A stretch of DNA of 6,820 bases from Betaproteobacteria bacterium (GTDB taxonomy: Bacteria > Pseudomonadota > Gammaproteobacteria > Burkholderiales > SG8-39), in contig JAOUFA010000195.1 in assembly GCA_029858545.1 (NCBI GenBank), positions 1 through 6,820 on the forward strand, written 5' to 3'. Every line of letters begins with the position of its first letter. Within the stretch, counting starts at the first letter, position 1. Below the pieces are notes generated by a model. That model saw only the letters and a program-made list of their open reading frames with translations. It made no database searches and was not told the DNA's origin. Below are positions 5,496-6,820 of the stretch, piece after piece. The position numbers were made by a program, and so were the translations under genes.

Positions 5496-6803
5496 TCAGC
5501 GCGTCATCCACGAGCGTGAGCGCACGGTCAGGACGGCATAGGGGAAGATCCACCACAGGGAGAAGAATGCGAAGTAGGCATAAAGAATGCCGTGCACGAA
5601 CCGCATCGATCTTTCCGTGTAGACGTAGTAAAGCATGTAGAAGCCCGCTCCGACCCCGATCGCGAGCAGTACCCGCACCAGGGCCATCGGGTCGGACACC
5701 GCGATCACCGCGAGCATCGCCATCGCCGTCCAGGCGACGGGAAAGCGCAAATTGGTGATCAGCTTTTCGATCAATGCGAACACCATGGGAACCAGGGGCC
5801 GCTTCCAGACGATGCGCGCGAAGCGGAGCTCTTCGCGGACATAGCTGCGGTCCCAGCGCAAATACATCCTGCACAACTTGGCATAGGTATCCGGTACCAG
5901 CGTATGGACAACGGCGCTGCCCTGGTAGACGGTATCGAAGCCACGATCCAGGATATCGTTGGTCAGGGCGCGATCCTCGCCGTAAGTACAGCGCGCGCCG
6001 AGGAATCGCTGCGCGAGCCAGGGCTCCAGGATCTCGCGCACGACGCTCGCCCGATACGCGGCGAGGGCTCCCGGACAGCAGTACACCGTGCGGTAGGTGG
6101 ACTGCACGCTGCGCTGAAAATCGAACGACAGAACGTAACGCACGTGCAGCATACGGGGAATGATCCCGCGATCCCGATTGAATGCGGCGACCTTTCCCGC
6201 GACGGCGCCCACGCGCGGGTCCCTGAACGGGCCCGCCATCGCAAGCAGCGCACCGGGTTCGATGACGCTGTCCGAATCGATCGTCACCAGGATCTCGCCG
6301 CGCGCCGCGCGAAAACCCGTGGCGAGCGCAACGCGTTTGCCCTGGTTGCGCTCCAGCTTCACCGCCGTAACCAGACCCTCATGGCGCGCTGCCGCGCGTT
6401 GAATGTATGTCCAGGTATCGTCCGTGCTGCCGTCGTCGACGACCAGGATCTCGAGCCGGCCCCGCGGATAGCGCGCGGCAGCGACCGACTCGATGGACTG
6501 TTCGACCATCGACCCCTCGTTGTAGGCCGGGATCACCACGGTCATGGCGGGCGCCGATTCAAACGTGGCCGAATTGAACGGCCGATAGAGAAACCAGAGC
6601 AAGGTGCGCACCACCAGCATCAACAGCCCCATCGCCACCCAGATCAGGCTCGGCTTCAGAAGAAAGGCGTTCAGATTCCCGGCTTCGATCGACTCCCTCA
6701 CCGGACGGAACAACTCGCCGTTCAGCAATGCGAACAGGATCACGGCAAGGCCCAGGACGATGGCCGATCCCACCAGAACCCGATAGCCTCGCCCCGGCGG
6801 CAT
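5496..6803 (-). CDS. Membrane family 2 glycosyltransferase, NodC/hyaluronan-synthase-like
   Basis: Predicted processive or polyprenyl-linked beta-glycosyltransferase of the inner membrane, 435 residues from the ATG at 6801-6803. Two N-terminal spans (about 8-28 and 52-72) precede a cytoplasmic GT-A domain starting at TVVIPAYNE (88-96). It has DDGSTDDTW (123-131, nucleotide binding), DSD (176-178, metal binding), GED (275-277, catalytic base region) and LRWDRSYVRE (315-324). The last equals the Q(Q/R)xRW motif of chitin, cellulose and hyaluronan synthases, but both glutamine-side positions are Met-Tyr here. Three or so C-terminal spans end in SLWWIFPYAVLTVRSRSW. The frame stays open to the window edge and no ribosome site precedes the ATG, so the true start may lie outside. 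A sugar-nucleotide dehydrogenase remnant follows immediately, placing it in an exopolysaccharide context. Donor sugar unknown. Confidence 0.88.
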   Translation of the reverse strand: MPPGRGYRVLVGSAIVLGLAVILFALLNGELFRPVRESIEAGNLNAFLLKPSLIWVAMGLLMLVVRTLLWFLYRPFNSATFESAPAMTVVIPAYNEGSMVEQSIESVAAARYPRGRLEILVVDDGSTDDTWTYIQRAAARHEGLVTAVKLERNQGKRVALATGFRAARGEILVTIDSDSVIEPGALLAMAGPFRDPRVGAVAGKVAAFNRDRGIIPRMLHVRYVLSFDFQRSVQSTYRTVYCCPGALAAYRASVVREILEPWLAQRFLGARCTYGEDRALTNDILDRGFDTVYQGSAVVHTLVPDTYAKLCRMYLRWDRSYVREELRFARIVWKRPLVPMVFALIEKLITNLRFPVAWTAMAMLAVIAVSDPMALVRVLLAIGVGAGFYMLYYVYTERSMRFVHGILYAYFAFFSLWWIFPYAVLTVRSRSWMTR

Positions 6804-6820
6804 GCCCGCCGCCGCGGAAG

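Overview
The window is GC-rich (roughly 60-65% by eye) and looks like chromosomal DNA of a free-living proteobacterium. The protein sequences resemble betaproteobacterial (Burkholderiales-like) versions, but that assignment is an impression from family resemblance, not a search result. No tRNA, rRNA, insertion sequence, CRISPR array or phage gene was seen.

Layout. (1) Positions 1-316, plus strand: the C-terminal third of an aldo/keto reductase whose start lies outside the window. (2) Positions 387-4947, minus strand: a complete five-gene ABC importer of the branched-chain/hydrophobic amino acid (HAAT) type, transcribed in the order substrate-binding protein, permease livH, permease livM, ATPase livG, ATPase livF. 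The last four genes are packed with a 3-nt gap, a 4-nt overlap and an 8-nt overlap. The binding-protein gene is separated from livH by 46 nt that can form a hairpin. (3) Positions 4948-5146: a 199-nt non-coding region that must hold the importer's leader; it contains repeated GGTTGG/CCAACC blocks that can pair in two mutually exclusive ways. (4) Positions 5147-5488, minus strand: only the C-terminal domain of a nucleotide-sugar (UDP-glucose/GDP-mannose type) dehydrogenase, lacking the NAD-binding and catalytic domains. (5) Positions 5496-6803, minus strand: a membrane-embedded family 2 glycosyltransferase of the NodC/hyaluronan-synthase type, whose stop codon sits 7 nt before the dehydrogenase remnant.

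How it works together. The importer is self-contained: a periplasmic binding protein captures a small ligand (amino acid, amide or aromatic acid; not decidable here) and delivers it to a LivH/LivM channel driven by a LivG/LivF ATPase pair. The glycosyltransferase and the dehydrogenase remnant belong to a different theme, polysaccharide synthesis, where the dehydrogenase would normally supply a uronic-acid sugar nucleotide. Because the dehydrogenase is cut down to about a quarter of normal length exactly at the glycosyltransferase boundary, a deletion there is likely. This is the most unusual point in the window. I found no convincing new multi-gene system; the rest is ordinary metabolic and transport DNA.
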